From Bacteroidota bacterium (GTDB taxonomy: Bacteria; Bacteroidota; Bacteroidia; Chitinophagales; Chitinophagaceae): 64,000 nt of DNA. Position numbers and translations under genes: made by a program. This document shows positions 6,614-16,471 of this stretch, piece by piece (the first letter of the stretch is position 1; every line of letters starts with the position of its first letter). Below the pieces are notes generated by a model that saw only the letters and a list, made by a program, of their open reading frames with translations, did not search any database and was not told the origin of the DNA. The DNA is taken from the NCBI GenBank assembly GCA_020161435.1, contig JAIUNV010000001.1, forward strand, positions 885,321-949,320, given 5' to 3'.

Positions 6614-7510
6614 ATGATACCTGAGCAGTTAGACTTATTTGGCGGACCACCCCGACCTCCAAAACGCATTCGGGAAGAAGAACCCGATACCACATCCGCC
6701 ACGCCGGAACCGGCTCCTTTGCCCGACACCGATGATTCGCTGATGGCCACTACGCCCATACCCGAACCGGAAGCTATGCCAATGGAACCTGTTCCAGTTG
6801 ATATGCCGGAGGCGGAGCAAGTGGAGGAGCCTATGCCCGATTGGATAGCGGAAGAAGAAGCGGCACCAATAGCTGCTCAGACGTGGGAGGAAATAGTGGA
6901 CGAAGAACCACCCGCTGAAGTAGCGGAAACTACGCTGATAGAAGAGGAAGCGCCAATTGCTGAACCTGAAGTAGCAGCACCGGTATCGGACGTAATTGCC
7001 TGGATGGCACCTGAGCCCAACCGCCACGTTGTGCCAACAGATGAACCTGTTGATGAAAAGCCCGGCACTACGCTGATAGAACCGGTATCTGATATTGTGG
7101 TAGAATTTCCTTCGGGTAAAAAAGCAACTATGGTTGCTGCCAATGCAGAAGTGGGTACGCCTGCACAAATGAATGTGCCGCCCGATGAAGAACTGTTCAA
7201 ACGACAGTATTACAGCATGAAAGAAACTGCCGCCATGTTCGATATTTCGCATTCCATGCTGCGCTATTGGGAGAATGAATTTGATGTGTTGCAACCCCGC
7301 AAAAACCGCAAAGGCGATCGCTATTTCCGCCCGGTAGATGTGAAGCATCTCCAACTCATTTATCACTTGCTGAAAGTGCGTCGCTTCACCATTGAAGGTG
7401 CCCGTGAATATTTGCGTAACCATAACAAAGCGCTGGATACATTTGAGTTGATTAAAAAGCTCGAAAAGCTGAAATCTTTTTTATTAGAACTGAAAGCCAA
7501 CGTATCATGA
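6614..7510 (+). CDS. MerR-family regulator with long acidic N-terminal region
   Basis: 298 residues. The MerR helix-turn-helix sits unusually at the C-terminal end: YYSMKETAAMFDISHSMLRYWENEFDVL followed by the wing NRKGDRYFRPVDVKHL and an effector helix (residues about 200-285). The first 190 residues are Pro/Glu-rich and probably disordered. They start with the LDLFGGPPRPPKR segment. This architecture recurs in Bacteroidota MerR proteins of unknown function. ATG 6614 was chosen because homology-like sequence begins MIPEQLDLF; the frame is open from 6566. The stop overlaps the next start (ATGA at 7507-7510), so the two genes are translationally coupled. Confidence 0.85.
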   Translation: MIPEQLDLFGGPPRPPKRIREEEPDTTSATPEPAPLPDTDDSLMATTPIPEPEAMPMEPVPVDMPEAEQVEEPMPDWIAEEEAAPIAAQTWEEIVDEEPPAEVAETTLIEEEAPIAEPEVAAPVSDVIAWMAPEPNRHVVPTDEPVDEKPGTTLIEPVSDIVVEFPSGKKATMVAANAEVGTPAQMNVPPDEELFKRQYYSMKETAAMFDISHSMLRYWENEFDVLQPRKNRKGDRYFRPVDVKHLQLIYHLLKVRRFTIEGAREYLRNHNKALDTFELIKKLEKLKSFLLELKANVS

Positions 7511-8037
7511 CCAACACACCGCTTCGCAAATGGATGCTTTTTGCCCTGTTAATGGTAGTAACGCAACAGGTATTTGCGCAGCAAAAACTGTATGAAGTAT
7601 TACCCGATGCCGAAGAGAAAAAACTCTTTCGGGGCATCGTAAGCTTGCAAGACATTAAAGGTGACAGCAGTTTTACATGGTACAAGCAAAACCTACAGTA
7701 TTATAGAAATAATGCCGCACTCGTTGAAGCTTTCAAACAAAAGAAAGGACAGTTTCAGTTGGTGATTTTTGCCGGCACCTGGTGTCACGATTCACAACAG
7801 ATAATACCCAAATATTTCTCTTGCTTGGAAGCGGCGGGCATACCCGATTCTGCGTTCACCATTATTGCTGCCGACCGTAATAAAACCACCGTTGGCAACT
7901 TGCATCAATTGTTTGGCGTTACGCTGGTGCCAACCGTTATTGTAATGAAAGAAGGCAAAGAAGTGGGCCGTATTTCCGAGTACGGTAAAACAGGCTTGCC
8001 AGATGCAGAGTTGGCCAGTATTATCGCCGCATTATAA
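7507..8037 (+). CDS. Exported thioredoxin-like protein (single-Cys CxxS site)
   Basis: 176 residues with a signal peptide (KWMLFALLMVVTQQVFAQ). The thioredoxin fold shows as QLVIFAGTWCHDSQQIIPKYF and the cis-Pro loop VTLVPTVIVMKEGKEVGR. The redox motif is W-C-H-D-S, so the second cysteine is replaced by serine. Such proteins act as disulfide isomerases, mixed-disulfide traps or non-redox chaperones. Coupled to the MerR gene by a 4-base overlap. Periplasmic location is inferred from the signal peptide. Confidence 0.82.
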   Translation: MTNTPLRKWMLFALLMVVTQQVFAQQKLYEVLPDAEEKKLFRGIVSLQDIKGDSSFTWYKQNLQYYRNNAALVEAFKQKKGQFQLVIFAGTWCHDSQQIIPKYFSCLEAAGIPDSAFTIIAADRNKTTVGNLHQLFGVTLVPTVIVMKEGKEVGRISEYGKTGLPDAELASIIAAL

Positions 8038-8047
8038 TCAATACCTT

Positions 8048-9130
8048 TTATCGTGGCTTTCTGATATCAGATTCTCCCGCCAATTCCAGATGATGCGTTT
8101 GCAATAAACTGATGAGTTTCAAATTGATTTGCTCTCTCAGTTTGAAAAAATCTTTAATAGCAACTCCCATATCCACAAAGTATTCGATGTGAATGATGTG
8201 TGCCGGACCGCCGGTATCACTCAGGTAAACATTACTATCCAAAATGTCGGGCTGATCTAACAGTTGTTCTACAGCTGCAATGTAGCCTGCAATATGTGCG
8301 GGTTCTGCTTTTAAATGCAGCTCCATTTTGTTGAACACATTGCGCTGCGTCCGCAGCGAGTGGTTGTCAAGTATTGAATCCACCATTTTTTTGTTGGGCA
8401 CCGTTACAAACGTTTTTTCAGTAGTACGAATGCGGGTGCTACGCAAACCTATTTTTTCTACTGACCCGGTTACAGATTCCACCTTTACAAAATCGCCAAT
8501 GGTGAAGGGTTTGTCGAAGAAAATAACAAACGAGGCAATGAGGTTTTCCAAACTTTCGCGAAAAGCCAATGCCAGTGCAGCACCCACAATACTGAGGCCT
8601 GTGAGCACATTGCTTAGGTTGAACCCGAATGAGAATTTGAGGATCATCAGCACACCCAAAATCCAAACGAGTACTTTCAGAAAGTCGCGGAAAAACATCA
8701 CTAACTGGTCATCAGTACGGTCGGCGGTGAGGGCTGCTTTTTGCTGTAGCAAATGCGATACATACAAAATCATGCGGTTGCACAGCCATACAAAACTGCC
8801 AATGAGTACGCCACGGCCTATGGCTTCAATAATATCGTGGAAAGCCGCTTTGTAAATCGTAAACTTCAAGAGCTCTGGCATGGTGAGCCTGTGCATGGCA
8901 ATGATGAATGCCAATACCAAAATGAATAAATCTAACGGCGCCAGTACCAAATCGTGAAAGCGTTTGCGATCGAAGAGGCGGTTTTTGTTGGCAATCATTT
9001 TGGCAATGAGCCAGGCAGCACCTTTCGATAACAATCTCCTGAAAATAGCTACACCTAAAATAATACCTGCAGAGATGAGATAGCTCCGCAGGCTATTGTC
9101 CAAAATCACCTGATTCAATACTTCTTGCAT
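8048..9130 (-). CDS. Small-conductance mechanosensitive channel (MscS family)
   Basis: 360 residues. N-terminal membrane helices (AGIILGVAIF, DLFILVLAFIIAMH, GVLIGSFVWLCNRMILYV, VLVWILGVLMILKFSF) lead to the pore helix region NVLTGLSIVGAALALAFRESLENLIASFVIF. The beta domain follows with GDFVKVESVTGSVEKIGLRSTRIRT and PNKKMVDSILDNHS. The protein releases solutes during osmotic downshock. ATG 9130 is used; the longer frame to 9253 lacks family similarity and overlaps the upstream gene. Confidence 0.9.
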   Translation of the reverse strand: MQEVLNQVILDNSLRSYLISAGIILGVAIFRRLLSKGAAWLIAKMIANKNRLFDRKRFHDLVLAPLDLFILVLAFIIAMHRLTMPELLKFTIYKAAFHDIIEAIGRGVLIGSFVWLCNRMILYVSHLLQQKAALTADRTDDQLVMFFRDFLKVLVWILGVLMILKFSFGFNLSNVLTGLSIVGAALALAFRESLENLIASFVIFFDKPFTIGDFVKVESVTGSVEKIGLRSTRIRTTEKTFVTVPNKKMVDSILDNHSLRTQRNVFNKMELHLKAEPAHIAGYIAAVEQLLDQPDILDSNVYLSDTGGPAHIIHIEYFVDMGVAIKDFFKLREQINLKLISLLQTHHLELAGESDIRKPR

Positions 9131-9135
9131 AGTGC

Positions 9136-9987
9136 TTATTCTAATGCTTGTGTGAGTGCATACGCATACAATTGATTGTTGCGCAGCACATATACTTTGT
9201 TTTGGTAAAAGCGAATTTTTTGGGCATCCCACCAGCCGGCGGGCAATTCCCATTTTTTTGTATCAATGCCATTGCTGCTTAGCCATGTTACTACATCTTC
9301 GTTGGTAGCCAGTAAGCCGCGGCCAAAGCCTTGCAGGTTTTTCCAACCCTTGTATAGCATGCGTTTTTGTACAGCACCGAAATAGTCACAAATCAGTAGT
9401 CCGTTATCGGCATCGTACGCATACAGGTTTCTATTGAAATCGGTCAATGTCTGCGGATGCGGTGGCATATCGTACAGTACCCGCATGTCTGGCGACTCCA
9501 GCAAAACCTTGCCTTCTTCGTTTATCTTTTTGATTTGTGCACTCAGGTCGTCGTATGCCCAAATATTATTGTCGTAGCTCTGTGCCACCGCATTGCATTG
9601 CAGCAGGCCAATGTTGCGTAAATCTATGCTCGTTTTCACTTGCAAAAAACGGTCGAGCAGCAGCAGGGTGCCAAAATCTTTGTACCACAAAATAATCCGC
9701 AGCGGGTTCGATACATCTATGCTGTGCAGCGTACCCACGGTTCTTACTTCATTGAAAGTGCCAACAGAATCGTAGCGGTTGTTGAGTTTTTTGATGCGCT
9801 GCTGGTCGTCTACCAAATACAGGTTGCCAAGGTTGTCTACTTCTACATTTGTCCATTTGCCGGCAAAGGTTTTTTCCAGTTGTACTTGCAGTTTGGTAAT
9901 ACCATTATTTGCATCTGGTATTGGTGCTACCTGCGTGTAGGATACAGCGCTTAAGCAACAGATAAATATGGTAAACAATAAACGCAT
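9136..9987 (-). CDS. Exported protein with propeller-like repeats, function unknown
   Basis: 283 residues with a signal peptide (MRLLFTIFICCLSAVSYT). The body alternates short strands with aspartate-rich turns: VEVDNLGNLYLVDDQQRIKKLN, DRFLQVKTSIDLRN, NNIWAYDDLSAQIKKIN, RNLYAYDADNGLLICDYFG. This looks like a six-bladed beta-propeller. ATG 9987 is chosen over a TTG at 9990. The start overlaps the LpxH stop by one base (TGATG), so the two genes are coupled; a role in the envelope is inferred only from that. Confidence 0.72.
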   Translation of the reverse strand: MRLLFTIFICCLSAVSYTQVAPIPDANNGITKLQVQLEKTFAGKWTNVEVDNLGNLYLVDDQQRIKKLNNRYDSVGTFNEVRTVGTLHSIDVSNPLRIILWYKDFGTLLLLDRFLQVKTSIDLRNIGLLQCNAVAQSYDNNIWAYDDLSAQIKKINEEGKVLLESPDMRVLYDMPPHPQTLTDFNRNLYAYDADNGLLICDYFGAVQKRMLYKGWKNLQGFGRGLLATNEDVVTWLSSNGIDTKKWELPAGWWDAQKIRFYQNKVYVLRNNQLYAYALTQALE

Positions 9988-10745
9988 CAACCTTCGTATT
10001 TGTGCAACTGCATTTGCTCGCCATCAAAAACAGCGTAGGTAAAATGAATAATCCAATCGCCGAGGTTTACATACCAGCTGTTATTGGGCAATGCATGTAT
10101 GCCGGGTACGTGCCTGTGTCCGTAAACGAAATAATCAGCATGTTGTTGCTGCAACACTTCGCGGCTATGAATCATCAGCCATTCCTTATCGGGTCCCCAA
10201 AATTCTTTTTCATGGTCGGCCACTGCTTCGCGGCTTTTGCGACTAAAAAAATTGGCGAGGCCCATGCCAATAACGGGCGGTAGCATACCGAAAGCCCATT
10301 GGCATAAGGGGTTGCGGAAAATCTTTTTCAAAAACTTGTAACCATGGTCGCCCGGGCCAAGGCCATCGCCATGGGCGATGTACAATTGCTTGCCCGAAAA
10401 CTCAAACCATTTTGGCCCAAAGTATACGGGTATGTTCAACTCTTCCTGAAAGTATGTTTTCATCCACATGTCGTGGTTGCCCACAAAAAAATGGATGGCA
10501 ATGCCTTTGTCGGTAAGATCGGCGAGTTTGCCCAGGAGCCGCACATAGCCTTTGGGCACCACGTATTTGTATTCGTACCAAAAATCAAACAGGTCGCCAA
10601 CAATAAATATGACGGCAGCTTCGTGTTCAATCTCATTGAGAAATCGAACGAGTTTGTTTTCCCGCTGGCGGCTGGCAGCAGCATTGGGTGCGCCCAAATG
10701 AAAATCAGAAAGAAAGAAAACCTTTTTGCCGGCGGGTAATTGCAT
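9987..10745 (-). CDS. lpxH: UDP-2,3-diacylglucosamine diphosphatase
   Basis: 252 residues. Metallophosphoesterase motifs are in order: SDFHLGAP (residues 13-20), GDLFDFWYEY, GNHDMW, HGDGLGPGDHGYK and YGHRHVPG near residue 210. LpxH removes UMP from UDP-2,3-diacylglucosamine to give lipid X in lipid A synthesis at the inner membrane's cytoplasmic face. The GDLFDFWYE and DHGYKFLKK segments are typical of the Bacteroidota LpxH branch. Coupled with the exported propeller-like gene downstream. Confidence 0.9.
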   Translation of the reverse strand: MQLPAGKKVFFLSDFHLGAPNAAASRQRENKLVRFLNEIEHEAAVIFIVGDLFDFWYEYKYVVPKGYVRLLGKLADLTDKGIAIHFFVGNHDMWMKTYFQEELNIPVYFGPKWFEFSGKQLYIAHGDGLGPGDHGYKFLKKIFRNPLCQWAFGMLPPVIGMGLANFFSRKSREAVADHEKEFWGPDKEWLMIHSREVLQQQHADYFVYGHRHVPGIHALPNNSWYVNLGDWIIHFTYAVFDGEQMQLHKYEG

Positions 10746-10811
10746 GGCACAAATGTAGGCGGATGCCAGTAATTGGCATCCAGCGGCAGGGCTTTAAATG
10801 CAGTAAAGCGT

Positions 10812-10842
10812 TTTGTTTTGGCTACGCAAAACAGTACTTTCC
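10812..10842 (+). promoter_or_regulatory. Candidate promoter of the TPR protein gene
   Basis: TTTG (10812-10815) is followed after 19 bases by TACTTTCC (10835-10842), a partial match to the Bacteroidota TTTG-N19-TAnnTTTG promoter, 36 bases before the ATG at 10879. Confidence 0.35.
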
Positions 10843-10878
10843 TGCCTCATTTATTTCGATACGTTTTAATTCCGCCCT

Positions 10879-12624
10879 ATGAAATGGCCACTCCTCATTA
10901 CCGGAACCGTCATTAGCATCTTTGTCGCATTCCTGTTGTCAACATTCGGCTATCAAACGCAGCCGGCTTTTGTGTCTTATCAGGCATACCTGCAAAATAA
11001 AACAGCCATTGGCTGTGCCTCATCAGGAGATGCAAGCTTTGATTGGCGGGTGGATGAACCACAAATTCCTTTACTGCAAGGCTGGGGAAGCTTCCGTTGG
11101 CATGTGACTGCCGCCAACGATTCTGCGCAGGTGTATTTTAATCAGGGCATCAACATGTATTATAGTTTTCACATGATTGAAGCCAAAGCTTCGTTTGCCA
11201 AAGCCGCCCGGTTCGATCCGGATTGTGCCATGGCTTTCTGGGGGTTGGCCATGGCCTATGGGGTAAACTATAACTATGCAATGCTTCAAAATGCACCGGA
11301 GGCCATGGATGCTGTGCGCAAAGCCAGTGCTACTGTAAATAATGAAACTGCATTGGAGCAAGCACTTATAGCTACACTTACTGCCCGCTACAATGCAGAT
11401 ACCGCAGTGAGCAGAAGCCGGCAAAATGTTGACTACGAAAAGGCCATCAGGCGGGTATTGGATAAATATCCTGATGACGCCAATGTACATGCTTTGTATG
11501 CCGATGCATTGATGGTACAGCACCCATGGGATAAGTACGACATCAATGGAAGCCCCAAGCCATGGACACCTGCCATTGTAACGGTGCTTGAGCAGGGGCT
11601 GGCTAAACATCCGTCTCATCCAAGCCTCAATCATTTGTATATACATGCGATGGAAGGTGGTGTAAAAGCTACTGATGCTTTACCCAGTGCCTGGCGCCTC
11701 AGCACTATGATGCCAATGGTGAGCCATATGGTGCACATGCCTTCGCATATTTTCATTCGTACCGGCTATTATAAAGAAGGCATGCTGGTAAATGATTCTT
11801 CCGTCAATGGATTCAATGAATACTATGCGCAGTTTCCCGAGGTGGAGGGCGATGCTTATTTATACCTCATACACAATTTGCACATGAAAGCAGCATGCAC
11901 CATGTATAGGGGCAATGCGCAAGATGCAGCTGCTGCGGCCAAGCAACTGCAGGAGGCAGTGCCTGGTAAGTATATGGAAATGGGTGGTGGCATGGGTAAT
12001 TACATGCAGTATGCCTTCAGTACATCTATTATGGCGCAAGTGCGTTTTGGGCATTGGGATAGCTTGCTGGATGCACCACGCATCCATCCGCAATTGAAGT
12101 ATGCCTGGGCTATACAAAGTTTTGGCAAAGGCATGGCCTGGTTGAAAAAAGGCAATACTGTAAAAGCAACGGATATGCTTTCGGATTTGAAAAGTTTGAG
12201 CAACGATGCATCGTTGCAGGAGCAGTTTGAAACCATTAACCCTGCTATCAAAGCTTTGGGTATTATGACTGCAATATTGGAAGGCAGCATCGCCTGGCAA
12301 AACCAGGAGCTGGATGAGGCGATTGCTTTGTTTGAAGAAGCTGTGAAACGGGAAGACGGGCTGATGTATCAAGAACCAAGGGATTGGCTGTTGCCGGGGA
12401 GGCATTATTTGGGGGCTGCGTTATTAGCGAAGCGGCAGTTTGCCCGAGCAGCTTTAGTCTATCAACAAGAACTCATCATCAATCCAAAAAACGTGTGGAG
12501 CCTGTATGGATTGTACAAAGCACAATCTTTCTTGGGCAAAGCGAAGGGAGCTGCACAAACAAAACTGCAATTGCAGCAAGCCGCAAAAGATGCAGATGTT
12601 GAACTAAAAAGCTCTGTAATGTAG
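10879..12624 (+). CDS. Exported tetratricopeptide-repeat protein
   Basis: 581 residues. An N-terminal hydrophobic segment (LLITGTVISIFVAFLLST) acts as signal or anchor. TPR-like helical pairs are visible: QVYFNQGINMYYSFHMIEAK with FDPDCAMAFWGLAMAYG, then EKAIRRVLDKYPDDANVHALYADALM, and near the end ARAALVYQQELIINPKNVWSLYGL. Members are found widely in Bacteroidota and Proteobacteria without a defined biochemical role; the repeats suggest protein binding. It is followed convergently by the gene at 12641. Confidence 0.8.
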   Translation: MKWPLLITGTVISIFVAFLLSTFGYQTQPAFVSYQAYLQNKTAIGCASSGDASFDWRVDEPQIPLLQGWGSFRWHVTAANDSAQVYFNQGINMYYSFHMIEAKASFAKAARFDPDCAMAFWGLAMAYGVNYNYAMLQNAPEAMDAVRKASATVNNETALEQALIATLTARYNADTAVSRSRQNVDYEKAIRRVLDKYPDDANVHALYADALMVQHPWDKYDINGSPKPWTPAIVTVLEQGLAKHPSHPSLNHLYIHAMEGGVKATDALPSAWRLSTMMPMVSHMVHMPSHIFIRTGYYKEGMLVNDSSVNGFNEYYAQFPEVEGDAYLYLIHNLHMKAACTMYRGNAQDAAAAAKQLQEAVPGKYMEMGGGMGNYMQYAFSTSIMAQVRFGHWDSLLDAPRIHPQLKYAWAIQSFGKGMAWLKKGNTVKATDMLSDLKSLSNDASLQEQFETINPAIKALGIMTAILEGSIAWQNQELDEAIALFEEAVKREDGLMYQEPRDWLLPGRHYLGAALLAKRQFARAALVYQQELIINPKNVWSLYGLYKAQSFLGKAKGAAQTKLQLQQAAKDADVELKSSVM

Positions 12625-12640
12625 GGCAGGCTAATTTTTG

Positions 12641-13078
12641 TTATCGATGTTTTTCTTGCTGGTATTGCAACACATCGCCAGAAGGAATGATGGGTTTGCC
12701 TTCAATAGATCGGGCATACCAATACACCCATGCGTTCGTGGTTTGTCCGCCTTCGAGGTATACCGTCACTAAATCTCTGCGATAGAGGGGGCCTCCATCG
12801 TCTTCGTTGTCGTGTATGCCTTCGTAATCATCCAGCTGGGCCATAGCGTAGCCAAATTCATCCACATTTTTGATGCTGTATAATTCACCTACGATGTAAG
12901 CTTCTTCTTGGCAAGGAAGTGCAGCGGGGTATTCACCTAAATCGTAGAGTTTGCCGTTTATTTTCCCGGCACGTTCCCAGTTGAAATAGCGACTCATCCA
13001 TTCGTATGCAGGGCTGTTAAACCCTTTGCGCAGCGAACCGTATACAAACAATTGAAAACATGTTTCGGGCTTACTCAT
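12641..13078 (-). CDS. Gamma-glutamylcyclotransferase-like (AIG2/YtfP family) protein
   Basis: 145 residues. It begins FQLFVYGSLRKGFNSP, the substrate-binding Y-G-S-L-x-x-G loop of the family, and keeps LDDYEGI with the acidic catalytic position and the VYLEGG strand. Members cyclise gamma-glutamyl amines or peptides to 5-oxoproline, though many YtfP-like proteins have no proven substrate. Confidence 0.8.
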   Translation of the reverse strand: MSKPETCFQLFVYGSLRKGFNSPAYEWMSRYFNWERAGKINGKLYDLGEYPAALPCQEEAYIVGELYSIKNVDEFGYAMAQLDDYEGIHDNEDDGGPLYRRDLVTVYLEGGQTTNAWVYWYARSIEGKPIIPSGDVLQYQQEKHR

Positions 13079-13123
13079 ATAATCCTCATTAGTGTTGGCT
13101 AAAGGTCACAAAGTATACCCAAT

Positions 13124-13771
13124 CTACCATAACGATTCAGTTAAAAAGCAGAATACTTCTTTTGGGCCATGTACACCGGTAACCAATGTCTTTTCGATAT
13201 CGGCAGTGCGGCTGGGGCCACTGGCGAGTGTTATAAATGAAGGTAAATGTTGGCCATACTTTTGTTGCAATAGCTGCATGGCATCGGCAATATCGTACAC
13301 CAATTGCTGCTCTGCGGCCAGGCAAATATGTATGGGGGCATACACGCTGGTGGTTCGGCCCGATGATGCGGTGCTGCTGAGTAACAAGCTGCCTGTACGG
13401 GCTACCAATGCTTCGGCACCAGTAATGCTGGCATGGCAGTCGGCCAGGGTTGGGTGCCAGCCCTTGTTCCATCCGGCGGACTCAAGCATGGTTCTAATTA
13501 CAGCATTACTGCAATACCACTTTTGAATGGCTTTTTTTTCTGCCAGCATGTTGAGTTGTGCCACACATTCTGCTATGTCTGTACAATAAGCAAACTGCCC
13601 TTGTATTTGTGTAAACTGTTCGGCAAACAGGATGGCTAAATCTGCATCGGCCTGCGGAGGCAATACGGCTTCTGCAGATAACTGTGTATGTTCTGGAAAC
13701 GGAACAGGCACTGAACTTGTCAGTGCCTGTTTTATCTTTTGAAGTATTCGGTCTTTAGCGTTGTCAGGCAT
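13124..13771 (-). CDS. LUD-domain protein (LutC-like)
   Basis: 215 residues with the LUD fold: EALVARTGSLLLSSTASSGR near residue 130 and FITLASGPSRTADIEKTLVTGVHGPKE near the C terminus, the two blocks typical of LutC/YkgG. LutC is one of three proteins (LutABC) for L-lactate oxidation; neither lutA nor lutB is next to it here. ATG 13771 (MPDNAKDRILQKI) is preferred to a start at 13849, which would overlap ftsH. It follows ftsH by 19 bases on the same strand. Confidence 0.82.
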   Translation of the reverse strand: MPDNAKDRILQKIKQALTSSVPVPFPEHTQLSAEAVLPPQADADLAILFAEQFTQIQGQFAYCTDIAECVAQLNMLAEKKAIQKWYCSNAVIRTMLESAGWNKGWHPTLADCHASITGAEALVARTGSLLLSSTASSGRTTSVYAPIHICLAAEQQLVYDIADAMQLLQQKYGQHLPSFITLASGPSRTADIEKTLVTGVHGPKEVFCFLTESLW

Positions 13772-13790
13772 GGCCCAAAAATACGCTGGT

Positions 13791-15875
13791 CTACGCCTCT
13801 GGCAAAATTGCTGTAGCAGTCTCTGTGCCGGGCTGAGCAGCGCTGGCATTATCGGCTACTTCGGCTGCAGTGTGTGGCGCAGGCACTTCATCTATAATGT
13901 GTACGTGGCCTTTTACTTCAAACGGACGCTTGCCAATCAATTCTTCTACATCGCTTTGGAAAAGCACTTCTTTATCCAGCAAGGCTTTTGCCAGCTTGGC
14001 TACATCGCCTTTCTTTTCTGTCAGCAACTTCAATGTACGCTTGTAAGCATCGTCAATAATGCCACGTACTTCCTCGTCAATGATTTTACCTGTTTCCTCG
14101 CTGTAAGGCTTGGTAAAGGTTTGATCGCTGTTGGGGTCGTAATAGCTTACGTTGCCTACTTTTTCGTTCATACCATATACCGTAACCATCCCGTATGCAG
14201 TTTTGGTGATTTGCTGCAAATCGTTGCTGGCACCGGTAGATATTTTACCGAAGAAAATTTCTTCGGCCGCCCGGCCGCCAAGCGTCATACAAATCTGATC
14301 CATCAGCTGGTCGGTATTGTACAGGTACTGCTCTTTGGGGGTGTATTGTGCGTAGCCAAGCGCTGCGGTGCCACGTGGTACAATGGTTACTTTCAACAGC
14401 GGATAAGCATGCTCCAGGTACCAGCCGCAAATAGCGTGGCCGGCTTCGTGGTAAGCAATGATTTCTTTTTCCTCGGGGCTGATGAGTTTATTTTTCTTTT
14501 CCAAACCACCAATCACACGGTCAATAGCATCCTGAAAGTCGCTCATGTCTACGGCGTCTTTGCCTTTCCGGGCTGCAATCAGCGCTGCTTCGTTGCATAC
14601 GTTGGCAATATCGGCACCGGCAAAACCTGGTGTTTGCTCTGCCAGCTTATGAATGTCAAGCGTGGTAGAAACCTTGATGGGCTTGAGGTGTACTTTAAAA
14701 ATTTGCTCACGGCCGGTTACATCGGGCCGGTCGATGCTTATTTGGCGGTCGAAACGACCGGGGCGCAGCAAGGCGCTGTCCAACACATCGGGGCGGTTGG
14801 TAGCAGCCAAAATGATGATGCCGGTGTCGCCACCAAAGCCGTCCATTTCTACCAGCAATTGGTTCAGGGTGTTTTCCCGTTCGTCGTTGCTCATGATGGC
14901 ATTGCGGCCACGGGCACGGCCAATGGCATCAATTTCATCAATAAAAATGATACATGGAGCTTTTTCACGGGCCTGCTTAAACAGGTCACGTACACGGCTG
15001 GCACCTACGCCTACAAACATTTCTACAAAGTCGCTACCGCTAAGGCTGAAAAAAGGCACTTTGGCTTCACCGGCCATGGCTTTGGCCAGCAATGTTTTAC
15101 CGGTACCCGGAGGGCCAACCAGCAAAGCGCCTTTAGGTATTTTACCACCCAGTGCGGTATACTTTTTGGGTTGTTTCAAAAAGTCTACAATCTCCATTAC
15201 TTCCACCTTGGCTTCGTCGAGGCCTGCTACGTCGGCAAAAGTGATGTTCACCTTCACGTCTTTATCAAACAGCTGGGCTTTGCTTTTACCAATGTTGAAT
15301 ATACCGCCGGCACCACCGGCACCGCCAGCACCACCGCCCATTTTGCGCATCATCAGCACAAAAAACAAAACCAGCATACCAATGGTAAGCAAGGTTTGCA
15401 TAATGGGGCCTACCCACTCAGCTTCGTCATCTACCCTTGCATTCAGCGAGGGCAGGTTGTTGGCTATTTGGTACTGGCGAAGTTCTTCGTTCCAGCTTTT
15501 CCAGTCGGTTATTTTAAATTCGAAATGCGGCCCTTTTTGGTTGGGTACGGCAAATCCTTTTTTAAACTTGCTGGTGTAATACTCCTTTTGCAAGCTGGCC
15601 GGTTTTATGAAAATGCGAATCAATTGCTTGTTTCGTATTTCCGTAATGGCTTCTACATCGCCCGGCTTGTACATTTCTTCCAGAAAGGTCTTCTTGTCGG
15701 TCACCAGTGCATCGGTGCCGGAGCTGAAATATTGAAAACCGAGGAGGATGACAATGACAACGGCATAGAGCCAATACAAGTTGAACCGGGAGCCTCTTTT
15801 ACCGGGTTTATCGTCGCCGCCTGAATTTCTCAGGAAGGGAGGTTTGCTATTTTGAGGTTTTTCTTCTGGTAACAT
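13791..15875 (-). CDS. ftsH: ATP-dependent zinc metalloprotease FtsH
   Basis: 694 residues. Two membrane helices ([16 protein letters not shown] near residue 35 and [18 protein letters not shown] near residue 160) flank a periplasmic domain. A Gly/Ala-rich linker leads to the AAA domain with Walker A GPPGTGKT (254-261), Walker [13 protein letters not shown] and the second region of homology RPGRFDRQI. The zinc site is HEAGH (476-480). FtsH degrades membrane and short-lived regulatory proteins such as LpxC in other bacteria. It sits downstream of rsfS, an arrangement often seen in Bacteroidota. Confidence 0.96.
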   Translation of the reverse strand: MLPEEKPQNSKPPFLRNSGGDDKPGKRGSRFNLYWLYAVVIVILLGFQYFSSGTDALVTDKKTFLEEMYKPGDVEAITEIRNKQLIRIFIKPASLQKEYYTSKFKKGFAVPNQKGPHFEFKITDWKSWNEELRQYQIANNLPSLNARVDDEAEWVGPIMQTLLTIGMLVLFFVLMMRKMGGGAGGAGGAGGIFNIGKSKAQLFDKDVKVNITFADVAGLDEAKVEVMEIVDFLKQPKKYTALGGKIPKGALLVGPPGTGKTLLAKAMAGEAKVPFFSLSGSDFVEMFVGVGASRVRDLFKQAREKAPCIIFIDEIDAIGRARGRNAIMSNDERENTLNQLLVEMDGFGGDTGIIILAATNRPDVLDSALLRPGRFDRQISIDRPDVTGREQIFKVHLKPIKVSTTLDIHKLAEQTPGFAGADIANVCNEAALIAARKGKDAVDMSDFQDAIDRVIGGLEKKNKLISPEEKEIIAYHEAGHAICGWYLEHAYPLLKVTIVPRGTAALGYAQYTPKEQYLYNTDQLMDQICMTLGGRAAEEIFFGKISTGASNDLQQITKTAYGMVTVYGMNEKVGNVSYYDPNSDQTFTKPYSEETGKIIDEEVRGIIDDAYKRTLKLLTEKKGDVAKLAKALLDKEVLFQSDVEELIGKRPFEVKGHVHIIDEVPAPHTAAEVADNASAAQPGTETATAILPEA

Positions 15876-15964
15876 AAATATTGAGCTGCGTCTTGTTTAT
15901 AATGTACGGTCGACTAAAAGGTTTGTGCGGATAATTTAAAAATATATAAAAGCGGTGGGCTTTA

Positions 15965-16411
15965 TCAAGAAGGATGGTGCAATTGAGCGGGTGCATCGCT
16001 CCACATTTCTTCCAGTTGGTAAAAGGCCCTTGTTTCGGGCTGCATAATGTGTATCACTACGTTTACATAATCTACCAACACCCATTTGGCATGCTGAAAA
16101 CCTTCTTGCCGGTAAGGAAATTCGCCGGTGGCTTCCTGCACTTTGTGCTCAATGCTATCTGCAATGGCTTTTACCTGGGTGCTGCTGCTGGCCTGGCAAA
16201 TGATGAAAAAGTCGGCTACCGACTCTTGAATTTTGCGCAGGTCGAGGGAAATCACTTCTTCGCCTTTCTTGTCGAAGATGCCTTCGATAATGCTTTTGAA
16301 TAATTTGGATTGACGGGAGATGCGCTGCTGAGAGCGGATGCCGGCTTGTGGAGGTTGTGCTACGTTCTTCAATGCGGGATGCTTTATAAGCGGTATTTTT
16401 TGCTGTTGCAA
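15965..16411 (-). CDS. rsfS: Ribosomal silencing factor RsfS
   Basis: 148 residues of the RsfS/Iojap family: LFKSIIEGIFDKKGEEVISLDLRKI, ADFFIICQASSSTQVKAIADSI, GFQHAKWVLVDYVNVVIHIM. It binds uL14 and blocks subunit joining in starvation. No ATG precedes the domain; the nearest start is TTG at 16411, with an in-frame stop four codons further upstream, so a TTG start is the best guess. The tail after the domain (EEMWSDAPAQLHHPS) is typical. Upstream of ftsH on the same strand, and divergent from birA. Confidence 0.88.
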   Translation of the reverse strand: MQQQKIPLIKHPALKNVAQPPQAGIRSQQRISRQSKLFKSIIEGIFDKKGEEVISLDLRKIQESVADFFIICQASSSTQVKAIADSIEHKVQEATGEFPYRQEGFQHAKWVLVDYVNVVIHIMQPETRAFYQLEEMWSDAPAQLHHPS

Positions 16412-16471
16412 TATCGCAGGTTTCTATGAGAAGCTTCTGCTAATTTCGCCTCAAAATTAGCCAAAGGCGGC

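Noticed and set aside
6635..7423. 262-codon minus-strand frame
   Set aside because: Shadow of the MerR gene; its His/Phe/Arg-rich translation comes from the acidic repeat region of the real frame.
13761..15824. 687-codon open frame on the plus strand
   Set aside because: Lies antisense to ftsH, whose motifs are all intact; the translation is low-complexity in F, G and Y without domains. A shadow frame.
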